64,000 nt of DNA from an uncultured Lachnospiraceae bacterium. Lineage in GTDB: Bacteria > Bacillota > Clostridia > Lachnospirales > Lachnospiraceae. Below, one piece after another: positions 8,366-16,989 of this stretch. How positions within the stretch are numbered: the stretch's first letter is position 1; every line of letters starts with the position of its first letter. Made by a program: the position numbers and the translations under genes. The notes beneath the pieces were generated by a model, which was not told the DNA's origin, did no database searches, and worked only from the letters and a program-made list of their open reading frames with translations. The DNA lies in the NCBI GenBank assembly GCA_947567595.1, contig CANOMQ010000001.1, positions 1 to 64,000 on the forward strand, written 5' to 3'.

Positions 8366-8897
8366 GGATTTTATAATAGAAGGAACACAGGTTTATTTAA
8401 GACCGATTACGCACGGGGACACGGCGTTTGTGCTGCGTTTGCGCAATGCGCCGGAGGTTGTGGAGAATTTTTTGTACCGTAAGACCATCACGCAGCAGGA
8501 GCACCAAGACTGGTTGGAACACAAGGTGTTTACGGGACAGGTACATCAGTTCGTGATTTGCGACAAGGCAGACGATACGCCGCTTGGAAGCGTTTATCTC
8601 CAAAATTTTGACGAGGTCAGCAACAAGGCGGAGTGGGGGCTGTTTTTGGACGGGGACAGGACGTGCGGCAGGGGGATTGGTACCGAGGTCGGCAGATTGA
8701 TTTGGGACTACGCGTTTGACACGCTCGGGTTGCATAAGCTCCATTCCCGGGTGCTTGCGCGCAACAAGCCGTGTGTGCGCATGAATGAAAAGCTGGGGTT
8801 CCCACAGGAGGCATATTTGCGGGACGAGCTTATGCTTGACGGAAAATATGAGGATTTAATCCTGTATGGGGCGTTAAAAGGAGACAGAGGACAATGA
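8349..8897 (+). CDS. GNAT-family N-acyltransferase
   Basis: Acyl-CoA dependent acyltransferase of the RimJ/RimL-like GNAT class, 182 residues. Core signals: YLRPITHGDTAFVLRLRNAP at the start, GRGIGTEVGRLIWDYAF (the acetyl-CoA P-loop), then LHKLHSRVLARNKPCVRM and EKLGF. ATG 8349 overlaps the upstream membrane-protein gene by 17 bases and has GGAGGGG about 6 bases upstream. Because it is coupled to an RffA-like transaminase, N-acylation of a 4-amino sugar (as WecD does) is a reasonable inference. The next gene overlaps by ATGA. Confidence 0.75.
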   Translation: MRPVDKDFIIEGTQVYLRPITHGDTAFVLRLRNAPEVVENFLYRKTITQQEHQDWLEHKVFTGQVHQFVICDKADDTPLGSVYLQNFDEVSNKAEWGLFLDGDRTCGRGIGTEVGRLIWDYAFDTLGLHKLHSRVLARNKPCVRMNEKLGFPQEAYLRDELMLDGKYEDLILYGALKGDRGQ

Positions 8898-9838
8898 GCA
8901 AAATAAGCTTTGTCATACCCTGCTACCAAAGCGAGCACACGATTGAGGCGGTGGTGGCGGAGATCATGGATACGATGAAGGGGCTTGCGGCATACGACTA
9001 TGATATTTTTCTCGTAAACGACTGCTCTCCCGATAACACGTATGCGGTTATCAAACGAATTTGTGAAAAACATAACAATGTAACGGGCATCAGCCTTGCA
9101 AAGAATTTCGGACAGCACGCGGCGCTGATGGCGGGGCTGCGCAAATCGGACGGTGATATTGTGGTGTGCCTTGACGACGACGGGCAGACGCCCGCAGACG
9201 AGGTCGGCAGCCTGATTGAGGCGATTGAGCAGGGGAGCGACGTTGTGTACGCGAGCTACAATTCCAAGCAGCACAGCGCGTTCCGCAACTTTGGCAGCCA
9301 CATCAACGACATCATGACGCGCGTAATGCTGGGCAAGCCAAAGGAGCTGCAGCTTACAAGCTATTTTGCGGCGCGGCGTTTTGTGGTGGACAGTATGCTT
9401 GCCTATGAGCACAACTATCCGTATGTGATTGGGCTGGTGCTGCGCGCGACAAAAAAGATTAAAAATGTGCCCGTAAAGCACCGCAGGCGGGAGGTCGGCA
9501 GCTCCGGCTATACCATGCGCAAGCTGCTTTCCCTTTGGTTTAACGGCTTTACGGCGTTTTCCATTCTGCCGCTTCGCATTGCGACGGTGGCGGGCGTGTT
9601 TTTCGCGGTGGCGGGCTTTTTGTACGGGATTTACACGGTGGTTAAGAGGCTGGTCAACCCGGCGGTGCCGATGGGCTTTAGCTCACTGATGGCGGCGGTC
9701 GTGTTTTTCGGCGGTATGCTGATGATTATGCTGGGGCTGATTGGGGAGTACATCGGGCGGATTTATATCTGTATCAACCGCTCGCCGCAGTATGTAATCC
9801 GTGAGGAAACAGGGATAAAGGACGGTGAGGACGTGTGA
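8894..9838 (+). CDS. GT2 polyprenyl-phosphate sugar transferase (GtrB/ArnC/DPM1-like)
   Basis: Transfers a sugar from a nucleotide donor to undecaprenyl phosphate on the cytosolic face. The GT-A domain opens with ISFVIPCYQSE, has LVNDCSPDNT and the metal-binding CLDDDGQTP, and ends near residue 230. Two C-terminal membrane helices (about 228-255 and 265-290) and the GEYIGRIYICINRSPQYVI tail are diagnostic of this class. It is coupled on both sides by four-base overlaps. The lipid-linked sugar would serve a GT-C enzyme such as the membrane protein two genes upstream. Confidence 0.85.
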   Translation: MSKISFVIPCYQSEHTIEAVVAEIMDTMKGLAAYDYDIFLVNDCSPDNTYAVIKRICEKHNNVTGISLAKNFGQHAALMAGLRKSDGDIVVCLDDDGQTPADEVGSLIEAIEQGSDVVYASYNSKQHSAFRNFGSHINDIMTRVMLGKPKELQLTSYFAARRFVVDSMLAYEHNYPYVIGLVLRATKKIKNVPVKHRRREVGSSGYTMRKLLSLWFNGFTAFSILPLRIATVAGVFFAVAGFLYGIYTVVKRLVNPAVPMGFSSLMAAVVFFGGMLMIMLGLIGEYIGRIYICINRSPQYVIREETGIKDGEDV

Positions 9839-12486
9839 TAAGGGAGGTACTCGTTCACACAGTTGACGATATAGAGCACATAAAACGCAATGCCGTCATT
9901 CAGATTTTCATTGTGACACTGGCGTTTGTCCTGCTGCTGCGTGTCTATCCGCAGGGTGCGGTGCAAAATCACCATGTTTCGCGGCAAAAGGCATTTAACA
10001 TATCAGAGCGTGACAGCTTGAAGGGCGACGCGTTCACCATCAATGACAAAAAGCTTCAGACAGTGTACTTTTCAAGGGAGCACATCTATTCGATACGGCT
10101 GTACATGGTGTGCAGCGTGCCGGACAAGGGCAACCGTTCGGATTTCGTGCTGTTTCGTCTTTATGATGAAAATTTTTCGTGTATCTACGAGGAGCAGTGC
10201 TGCTGCGGGGATATTGAGGACGACGGATATTTGGAGGCAACGCCGGATCTTGACGTGGAGCCGGATAAGGCATACTATTATGAAATGCTGGTGCCCGAGG
10301 ACTGCGGGGGTGTGTTTGAGCTGCCTGTGGCGGACAGGGGCGCGCTTTCGCAGACGGAAAACAGCACCCTTTATATTGACGGTATTATCAATGACAGCGT
10401 TGCGCTGATTGCGGATTTTGACTATGCATGGCAGCTTACGGTGGTTGGGATTTTGCTCCGTTATGCCGTGATTTTGGCGGTGGCGGTGTTGGCGTATCTT
10501 GCGGCTGCGGCGCTGCTTTACTGGTATGACTTTTTTTTGATACCCTATCAGCCGGTGATTATCCGCTCCCTTCGGATTGCGGCAAGCGTGCTGACTGCGG
10601 GCTTTGCGCTGTTTTTGTTTGTGTTCTCGGTGGTGTTGAACCGCTTTGGCGGCGGGCTTGCGGACAGGATTTTTTTCATGGTCGCAATTGTGGTCGGGGC
10701 GGCATGGCTGCTGCTTGCGGTGTGGCTGCGCGAACGCTATCCTGCCGTGAAAAAAAAGACGAAGCTTTCCGCAGGCAGGAAGCTTTCGCTGATTTGGCGC
10801 AATTATATCCAGACAGTAAGTTTTGGGTTGTTATTTTACGCATTGTGCCAATATGTCAACGCGGACAGGGAATACTACCATTATACGAACACGCGCTGGA
10901 TGTTGATTTTTCTTGCGGTGGCGTTTCTGATGGTGTACAGTGAGCGGCAGTTTCTGAATGTGTGGAGCGCATTGTGGCTTGCGGCGTCTGTTATCGGCTC
11001 CGTGCTGTATTGCCGCGATTTTGAAAAGGGCACGAACGAGCGTGAGCTTGCGGTATTGACCTGCGCGGTCATTGTGGCTTGGGGGCTTTTGCTGGTCAAT
11101 GTCCTCATCGCATGGATTAAGGCGTTGTACCGCAGGGAATACCGCTTTCAAAGACCAACAAAGCTTGCGGTGGTCTACGGCGTCCTGTGGCTTGTGTTTG
11201 CGGGGCTGATGTATGCGTATCAGTTTGAGAAAATATGGGTTTACACGGCGACATTGCCCTTTGTGACAATGTTTTTCCTGCGTCTGACACCTGCGGCAAA
11301 AAGCAGGTTTTTAAAGAATGTGACAAACGGGATTTTGTTAAGCTTCGGACTGGTGGCGCTGTTCTGCTTTATCCACAGACCGCACCACTACTGGATGCTC
11401 TACCGCTACGGCGGGATTTTCCATACGGTGGCGTGTACGGGAATGTATCTTGCCGTCGTGTTTGGCGCAGCGGTGGGGAAGCTGTTTGGGACGCTGAAAG
11501 CGCGGGACAATGTGCTTGTGTGCTGTCCGTTTGAATGTTTTATGGTGTCGGTGACGGCGGGGTATATTTTCCTTACGATGTCGCGCACGGCGTATCTTTC
11601 GGCGTTTGTGACGGCGTCGCTTGTTGCGCTGCTTGCGGCGTTTGCGTTCCATAAGCTGCCGGTTAATGTGTGGAAGGAGATTGGCGTGCTTTCGCTGATG
11701 GCGCTTTTGTGTTTTCCGCTGGTGTTCAGCGCGGTCAGAATGATTCCTGCGGTGATTAACGAGCCAATCCGCTACGACCTCGAACATCAGGACAGGGGCT
11801 TTATGGTTTACAGGGGAGACCCGATTGACTCGGATAAATATATGACGGTGCCGCGCTTTTTCTCGACTTTATTTGGTCGTTTCCAAAAGGAGGAGGTCAT
11901 AACGGACGAGGACGAGGAAGAAAATGATGAGGCGCGCGGCGGTTTGCAGGAGTCGTATCTTGTATATATGGGCGCGGATTTTGCGGGAATGGATATGAGG
12001 GTGGCTTCGGACGACGCGGACAATAATAAAGACGACGATGATGAAGATGAGGACGAGGAAGAAGAACAGGACGATATATCGAACGGACGTTTTGTAATTT
12101 TTGTGGATTATGTCAAGGCGCTGACGTTTTCGGGGCATGAAAAGATGGCGCTTGTCAATGAGGAAGGGAAGGAACACGTTCATGCGCACAATTCCTATTT
12201 GCAGGTTGCGTATAATTTTGGTATGATAGCAGGTGTAGTATTTTTGGTAATTTGTGCCATGAGCCTGTGGTGTGCCATCAGGCTTGTGATGGCGCAGGGG
12301 GAGACCTTTGGCATTTATATTGTCGTGTTTGCGCAGATTATTGTGTTTGGGTTAATCAGCGTCACGGAGTGGGCGTTTCACCCGTGCATTCCGGCAGGCT
12401 TTTGCTTTTTGCTCATGCAGCCCCTGCTGATTGGCGCGGGAGAAGCTTTGGTGGTAAAAAAGCCAAAGCGTCAGGAGGAATTATGA
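9835..12486 (+). CDS. O-antigen polymerase/ligase-like membrane protein with acidic loop
   Basis: A large (883 residue) polytopic protein. One N-terminal helix (about 21-38) is followed by a 150-residue outer, beta-rich domain with a CCCG cluster, then ten or more helices. The segment VHAHNSYLQVAYNFGMIAGV near the C-terminus is the hallmark of the O-antigen ligase/Wzy-C family, so polymerising or attaching a lipid-linked glycan outside the cell is likely. Just before it, in the large outer loop, lie two very acidic runs: about residues 686-701 and 726-748, the latter almost only Asp and Glu. The start is GTG 9835, overlapping the previous stop; the stop overlaps the next start (ATGA). Confidence 0.75.
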   Translation: MIREVLVHTVDDIEHIKRNAVIQIFIVTLAFVLLLRVYPQGAVQNHHVSRQKAFNISERDSLKGDAFTINDKKLQTVYFSREHIYSIRLYMVCSVPDKGNRSDFVLFRLYDENFSCIYEEQCCCGDIEDDGYLEATPDLDVEPDKAYYYEMLVPEDCGGVFELPVADRGALSQTENSTLYIDGIINDSVALIADFDYAWQLTVVGILLRYAVILAVAVLAYLAAAALLYWYDFFLIPYQPVIIRSLRIAASVLTAGFALFLFVFSVVLNRFGGGLADRIFFMVAIVVGAAWLLLAVWLRERYPAVKKKTKLSAGRKLSLIWRNYIQTVSFGLLFYALCQYVNADREYYHYTNTRWMLIFLAVAFLMVYSERQFLNVWSALWLAASVIGSVLYCRDFEKGTNERELAVLTCAVIVAWGLLLVNVLIAWIKALYRREYRFQRPTKLAVVYGVLWLVFAGLMYAYQFEKIWVYTATLPFVTMFFLRLTPAAKSRFLKNVTNGILLSFGLVALFCFIHRPHHYWMLYRYGGIFHTVACTGMYLAVVFGAAVGKLFGTLKARDNVLVCCPFECFMVSVTAGYIFLTMSRTAYLSAFVTASLVALLAAFAFHKLPVNVWKEIGVLSLMALLCFPLVFSAVRMIPAVINEPIRYDLEHQDRGFMVYRGDPIDSDKYMTVPRFFSTLFGRFQKEEVITDEDEEENDEARGGLQESYLVYMGADFAGMDMRVASDDADNNKDDDDEDEDEEEEQDDISNGRFVIFVDYVKALTFSGHEKMALVNEEGKEHVHAHNSYLQVAYNFGMIAGVVFLVICAMSLWCAIRLVMAQGETFGIYIVVFAQIIVFGLISVTEWAFHPCIPAGFCFLLMQPLLIGAGEALVVKKPKRQEEL

Positions 12487-14342
12487 AAATTTTTAATCAC
12501 ATTAACATGCAGCTTTTGCACAGGCGGATTGTGCTTGTGATGATTGACATCATGATTGTGTGCGTGGCAAGCATTATGCCGCTTTGGATCCGGTTTGAGC
12601 TGAAATATACGGATATTCCGCAAATCTATTTAAATTCCGCATGGAATTTTATGTTTGTCAACGTGGTGATTACGCTGCTGGTGTTTTACCTGTTTAAGCT
12701 TTACCACAGCCTATGGGCGTTTGCGGGGACGGCGGAGGCGCAGAACATTGTCGCTGCGTGCTGTCTTTGCGCGGTGCTCAATTTCTTGGGCATGAAGCTG
12801 TTAAATTACCCCATTCCGCGCAGCTACTATTTCATGTACGTGCTTGTGCTCACGGGCGCGACGACGGCGGTGCGCTTTTCCTACCGGATTATCCGTGGTA
12901 TGAAGCATAAGCACCAGAACAAGAAAAACGGCACGCGCGTCATGATTATCGGCGCGGGGGAGTCGGGGCATGCGGTGATTAAGGAAATCCTCAACAGCGA
13001 CTACAGCACCATGACCATCAAATGTATCATTGACGATAACGAGGCAAAGTGGGGGCGTTTTATCCTTGGCGTGCGGATTGTCGGCGGGCGCGACAAGATT
13101 GTGGAATATGCGGCGCTTTACGGGATTGACGAGATTATCATCACCATTCCGTCTGCAAACCGTGCCACGATGAAGGAGCTTGTGGAAATTTGCAAGGAGA
13201 CAAGCTGTAAGCTGCGCACACTTCCGGGGATATACCAGCTTGTGAATGGCGAGGTCAGCGTCAGCAAGCTGCGCGACGTGGATGTGGAGGATTTGCTTGG
13301 GCGTGACCCGATTAAGGTTGACTTGGAGTCGATTTTAAACTATGTGAAAAATAAGACAATCATGGTGACGGGCGGCGGCGGCTCGATTGGCAGCGAGCTT
13401 TGCAGGCAGATTGCGGGGCACAGACCGGCGCGGCTGGTTATTGTCGATATTTATGAAAACAATGCTTATGAAATTCAGCAGGAGCTCAAACGCAAGTATC
13501 CGAAGCTGGATTTGGTGGTGCTGATTGCGTCTGTGAGGAACACCAACCGCATGAACAGCATTATGAAAACGTATCACCCCGACGTGATTTACCACGCGGC
13601 GGCGCACAAGCATGTGCCGCTGATGGAGGTCAGTCCCAACGAGGCGATTAAAAATAACGTGTTTGGCACATGGAAGACCGCGCAGGCGGCGGCGCTGAAC
13701 GGTGTAAAAAAGTTTGTGCTGATTTCCACCGACAAGGCAGTGAACCCGACAAACATCATGGGCGCAAGCAAGCGGATTTGCGAGATGATTGTGCAGACCT
13801 ACAACCGCCATTACGATACGGAGTTTGTGGCGGTGCGGTTCGGAAACGTGCTGGGAAGCAACGGGAGCGTCATTCCGCTGTTTAAGCAGCAGATTGCGGC
13901 GGGGGGGCCTGTGACGGTGACGCACCCGGATATTATCCGCTATTTCATGACCATTCCCGAGGCGGTTTCGCTGGTGCTGCAGGCGGGCGTTTACGCGAAG
14001 GGCGGCGAGATTTTCGTGCTTGACATGGGGGAACCGGTGAAAATCCTTGACCTTGCGAAGAATTTAATCAAGCTTTCGGGATATAAGGTGGACGAGGATA
14101 TCAAGATTGAATTTACAGGACTGCGCCCCGGCGAAAAGCTTTACGAGGAGCTTCTGATGAACGAGGAGGGCATGACGGACACGGAGAACAAGCTCATTCA
14201 CATCGGAAAGCCGATTGAGTTTGACGAAATGAATTTTTATGTGCAGTTAAATGACCTAAAGCGAGCGGTAGAGAATGAATGCGAGGATGTGCGCCCGCTG
14301 ATACAGGAGATTGTGCCGACGTATGTGCCGAAAGAAGGCTGA
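12483..14342 (+). CDS. pglF: UDP-GlcNAc 4,6-dehydratase, membrane-bound (PglF/CapD/FlaA1-like)
   Basis: Makes UDP-4-keto-6-deoxy-GlcNAc, first step to bacillosamine-type and related sugars. Four N-terminal helices (about residues 15-130) are followed by a regulatory Rossmann domain (VMIIGAGESGHAV) and the catalytic SDR domain starting at VTGGGGSIGSELCRQ (about residue 294). STDKAVNPTNIMGASKR carries the family's altered SDR active site. RPGEKLYEELL near the end is typical. Length 619 fits the long PglF/WbpM form. ATG 12483 overlaps the preceding stop. The matching aminotransferase follows under its own promoter. Confidence 0.9.
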   Translation: MKIFNHINMQLLHRRIVLVMIDIMIVCVASIMPLWIRFELKYTDIPQIYLNSAWNFMFVNVVITLLVFYLFKLYHSLWAFAGTAEAQNIVAACCLCAVLNFLGMKLLNYPIPRSYYFMYVLVLTGATTAVRFSYRIIRGMKHKHQNKKNGTRVMIIGAGESGHAVIKEILNSDYSTMTIKCIIDDNEAKWGRFILGVRIVGGRDKIVEYAALYGIDEIIITIPSANRATMKELVEICKETSCKLRTLPGIYQLVNGEVSVSKLRDVDVEDLLGRDPIKVDLESILNYVKNKTIMVTGGGGSIGSELCRQIAGHRPARLVIVDIYENNAYEIQQELKRKYPKLDLVVLIASVRNTNRMNSIMKTYHPDVIYHAAAHKHVPLMEVSPNEAIKNNVFGTWKTAQAAALNGVKKFVLISTDKAVNPTNIMGASKRICEMIVQTYNRHYDTEFVAVRFGNVLGSNGSVIPLFKQQIAAGGPVTVTHPDIIRYFMTIPEAVSLVLQAGVYAKGGEIFVLDMGEPVKILDLAKNLIKLSGYKVDEDIKIEFTGLRPGEKLYEELLMNEEGMTDTENKLIHIGKPIEFDEMNFYVQLNDLKRAVENECEDVRPLIQEIVPTYVPKEG

Positions 14343-14358
14343 ACTGTTCACGAAAATC

Positions 14359-14387
14359 TTGTATAAAACCAAATTTTGCCATATACT
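14359..14387 (+). promoter_or_regulatory. Predicted sigma-A promoter for the PglE-like aminotransferase
   Basis: TTGTAT (14359-14364) and TATACT (14382-14387) are 17 bases apart, in the 88 bases between the dehydratase stop and the aminotransferase ATG. It could give the aminotransferase an expression level independent of the operon upstream. Confidence 0.55.
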
Positions 14388-14430
14388 ATTAAAAAAAGAA
14401 GTGTATTACGGAGAGGAGAAAATCGGGGAT

Positions 14431-15699
14431 ATGTTCCAAGCGGAAAATGAATTTCAGGTATTTGAACAGAAGGTATGGCTTTCGAGCCCGACGATGCATG
14501 GTGCGGAAATGACATATGTAAAGGAAGCGTATGACACAAACTGGATGTCCACTGTGGGTGCGAATTTAAACGAACTGGAGCGTCTTGTCTGTGAAAAGAC
14601 GGGCTGTGGTTACGCGGTGGCGCTTTCTTCGGGCACGGCGGCACTGCACCTTGCCGTAAAGCTTGCGGGGGTAAAGCGGGGCGACAGGGTATTTTGTTCT
14701 GACATGACGTTTGACGCGACGGTCAACCCCGTGGTGTATGAGGGCGGCGTTCCGGTGTTTATCGACACGGAATATGATACATGGAATATGGATCCGGTTG
14801 CGCTGGAAAAGGCGTTTGCACTGTACCCCGAGGTGAAGGTGGTCGTATTCGCACATTTGTACGGTACGCCTGCAAAGGTAGATGCGATTAAAAAAATCTG
14901 CGACGCACACGGTGCGGTGATTGTGGAGGACGCGGCGGAGTCGTTTGGCGCAACCTACAAGGGGCAGCAGACCGGGACGTTTGGGCAGTACAATTGCATT
15001 TCGTTTAACGGAAATAAAATTATCACGGGCTCTGCAGGCGGCATGTTTCTGACGGACGATTTGGAGGCGGCAAACAAGGTGCGCAAATGGTCAACGCAGG
15101 CACGGGAGAACGCGCCGTGGTACCAGCATGAGGAGCTTGGCTACAATTACCGCATGAGCAATGTGATTGCGGGGATTGTGCGCGGTCAGATGGCGTATCT
15201 TGACGCGCATATCGCCGGGAAAAAGGCGATTTATGAGCGATACAAGAAAGGTTTTCAGGACCTTCCCGTTTCCATGAACCCGTTCGACGCGTCTAACTCC
15301 GAGCCGAATTTTTGGCTTTCGTGTATGCTGATTGACACGGACGCGATGTGTAAGCAGGTGCGCAGTGAGTGCGAGGTTTTATACCAGCCGGAGCGCGGCA
15401 AAAGCTGTCCGACGGAAATCCTTGACACGCTTGCAAGGTATAATGCGGAGGGACGCCCGATATGGAAACCAATGCATATGCAGCCGATTTATCGCATGAA
15501 CGGGTTTGTCACACGGGAAGGCGACGGCAGGGCAAAGACGAACGCCTATATCAGCGGCGGCAGTGTCGGCAAGGACGGCAGACCGCTTGATGTCGGCATG
15601 GACATTTTCCATAGAGGGCTGTGCCTGCCTTCTGATAATAAGATGACAGAAGAAGAGCAGGAGCTTGTCATTGCGATGGTGCGGGCTTGTTTTGCGTGA
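14431..15699 (+). CDS. pglE: UDP-4-amino-sugar aminotransferase (PglE/EpsN/LegC-like)
   Basis: PLP-dependent DegT-family enzyme that aminates C4 of the keto sugar made by the upstream dehydratase. Seen: VWLSSPTMHGAEMTYVKEAY at the start, ALSSGTAALHLA, VIVEDAAESFGATYKG, and the PLP lysine in SFNGNKIITGSAGG (about residue 196). A C-terminal insertion (KPMHMQPIYRMNG ... DIFHRGLCLPS) is usual in EpsN-like members. ATG 14431 is chosen because the family starts at this point; GGAGAGGAG lies 12-20 bases upstream. It is the only enzyme of this type in the window other than the WecE-like one, so it may also serve the legionaminic acid genes, which lack one. Confidence 0.85.
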   Translation: MFQAENEFQVFEQKVWLSSPTMHGAEMTYVKEAYDTNWMSTVGANLNELERLVCEKTGCGYAVALSSGTAALHLAVKLAGVKRGDRVFCSDMTFDATVNPVVYEGGVPVFIDTEYDTWNMDPVALEKAFALYPEVKVVVFAHLYGTPAKVDAIKKICDAHGAVIVEDAAESFGATYKGQQTGTFGQYNCISFNGNKIITGSAGGMFLTDDLEAANKVRKWSTQARENAPWYQHEELGYNYRMSNVIAGIVRGQMAYLDAHIAGKKAIYERYKKGFQDLPVSMNPFDASNSEPNFWLSCMLIDTDAMCKQVRSECEVLYQPERGKSCPTEILDTLARYNAEGRPIWKPMHMQPIYRMNGFVTREGDGRAKTNAYISGGSVGKDGRPLDVGMDIFHRGLCLPSDNKMTEEEQELVIAMVRACFA

Positions 15700-15751
15700 C
15701 GATGGATAGCGACGGAAAGAGAACATGGAAAAACTGCACGGAGGATTGAAA

Positions 15752-15937
15752 ATGGGAAAGAACAGGTTTGAAAAGGTATACTCGCAGAAGGGCATGACGG
15801 TCACGGAGATTTGGGTAGATAAGGAAACAGGTGTGAATTACTTATATCATGTCAGTGGTTACGCAGGTGGCATGACACCACTGCTTGACAGGGAGGGAAA
15901 ACCCGTTATTTCTCCGCAGACTTCGCATATGTCATAG
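15752..15937 (+). CDS. DUF6440-family small protein
   Basis: A 61-residue soluble protein: KNRFEKVYSQKGMTVTEIWV followed by DKETGVNYLYHVSGYAGGMT and a short LLDREGKPVI end. This matches the DUF6440 family common in Firmicutes, whose function is unknown. Start ATG 15752 has GGAGG 7 bases upstream; an earlier in-frame ATG (15725) does not. It lies just after the aminotransferase gene and may share its transcript. Nothing in it suggests an enzyme. Confidence 0.7.
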   Translation: MGKNRFEKVYSQKGMTVTEIWVDKETGVNYLYHVSGYAGGMTPLLDREGKPVISPQTSHMS

Positions 15938-15953
15938 AATGGAAAAAATAAAA

Positions 15954-16014
15954 AAGAGGCGAGTAACCCACTCAAGACTATAAAATAGCCAAGTGGTACA
16001 AAAACGCTTCTCTT
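15954..16014. repeat. Nested inverted repeat, possible RNA structure
   Basis: AAGAGGCG (15954-15961) can pair with CGC-TT-CTCTT (16005-16014) with a two-base bulge, and inside it CCACT (15968-15972) pairs with AGTGG (15992-15996). No T-run follows, so it is not a standard terminator. It sits in the 233-base gap between the DUF6440 gene and the small coiled-coil gene. Confidence 0.35.
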
Positions 16015-16081
16015 GTATCAAAACATTAACATATAGAAGTCGTTTTGTCAAGTTTCTAAAATAAATCCGATTAGGAAAAAC

Positions 16082-16110
16082 TTTACATCAAATAAAAATG
16101 AAAATATAAT
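16082..16110 (+). promoter_or_regulatory. Predicted strong sigma-A promoter of the PglC operon
   Basis: TTTACA (16082-16087) and a consensus TATAAT (16105-16110) are 17 bases apart in an AT-rich stretch, about 60 bases before the small gene at 16171. It probably drives 16171 onward. Confidence 0.7.
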
Positions 16111-16170
16111 CATATCATAAAAAGGATATGAAGTTTACAAACCAAGAACATCAAAGGAGATTTGGTACTT

Positions 16171-16329
16171 ATGAGCATTGACGCCTTAGAAAAACAAGAA
16201 CAGATGTTGAAGCTTCGGAAAAAAGTATTGCAGGCAGAACAGGAACGGCTTGGCAATGCACCGACACTTGACATAGCGCAGGCGAGAGAACAATTAAAAA
16301 TCAGAGAACAAACAATAAGCCAGAGGTAA
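16171..16329 (+). CDS. Small charged alpha-helical protein, function unknown
   Basis: A 52-residue open frame (MSIDALEKQEQMLKLRKKVL to ISQR) preceded by AAAGGAGAT at 16153-16161, about 9 bases from the ATG. It is rich in Glu, Lys, Gln and Leu in a heptad-like pattern, so a coiled coil or helical hairpin is expected. It is the first gene after a near-consensus promoter and ends 6 bases before the phosphoglycosyl transferase start. I do not recognise a family; it resembles the helical part of some small antitoxins, but no toxin gene is beside it. Confidence 0.6.
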   Translation: MSIDALEKQEQMLKLRKKVLQAEQERLGNAPTLDIAQAREQLKIREQTISQR

Positions 16330-16335
16330 AAAACC

Positions 16336-16989
16336 ATGCAGCAACACAAACAGGGCATTTACGAAAAATATGTCAAGCGCTTCCTTGACATCATCATATC
16401 ACTCACAGCGCTAATCCTGCTAAGCCCAATCCTACTTATCGTAGCCATACTCGTGCGCGTAAAACTCGGTTCGCCGATTATATTCCACCAACAACGCCCC
16501 GGCTACCATGAAAAAATATTCGGACTATGCAAATTCCGCTCCATGACCGACGCGCGCGATAAAAACGGTGAGCTGTTACCAGACGAAGAACGCCTCACCA
16601 AATTTGGCAAGGCACTGCGCGCGACAAGCCTCGACGAGCTCCCCGAGCTTTGGAATATCCTAAAAGGCGACATGAGCTTAATCGGCCCAAGACCACTGCT
16701 TGTAAAATACCTGCCCTTATACAACGACTTCCAAAAACAACGCCACGACGTCCGCCCCGGGCTGACCGGCTGGGCGCAGGTCAACGGCAGAAACACCATA
16801 AGCTGGGAGCAGCGCTTTGCATATGATGTCGAGTATGTGAAAAAAATATCATTTAAAATGGATTTAAAAATATTGTTCCAGACAGTCGCCGTCGTCTTTC
16901 GCCACAGTGACATCAACAGCGCGAACGACGCCACAATGGAGGCGTTTACCGGAACAAAAACCGAACCGAAAACGGAGGAACAGCCATGA
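16336..16989 (+). CDS. pglC: Monotopic phosphoglycosyl transferase (PglC-like)
   Basis: Initiating enzyme that moves a phospho-sugar from UDP-sugar to undecaprenyl phosphate. One N-terminal re-entrant hydrophobic segment (about residues 14-40), then FRSMTDARD, the catalytic Asp-Glu pair in SLDELPELWNIL (about residue 100), GPRPLL and RPGLTGWAQVNGRN. Length 217 is usual for the small PglC-type form. The likely substrate is the product of the dehydratase/aminotransferase pair upstream. GAGG lies 7-8 bases before the ATG and the stop overlaps the ATP-grasp gene (ATGA). Confidence 0.9.
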   Translation: MQQHKQGIYEKYVKRFLDIIISLTALILLSPILLIVAILVRVKLGSPIIFHQQRPGYHEKIFGLCKFRSMTDARDKNGELLPDEERLTKFGKALRATSLDELPELWNILKGDMSLIGPRPLLVKYLPLYNDFQKQRHDVRPGLTGWAQVNGRNTISWEQRFAYDVEYVKKISFKMDLKILFQTVAVVFRHSDINSANDATMEAFTGTKTEPKTEEQP

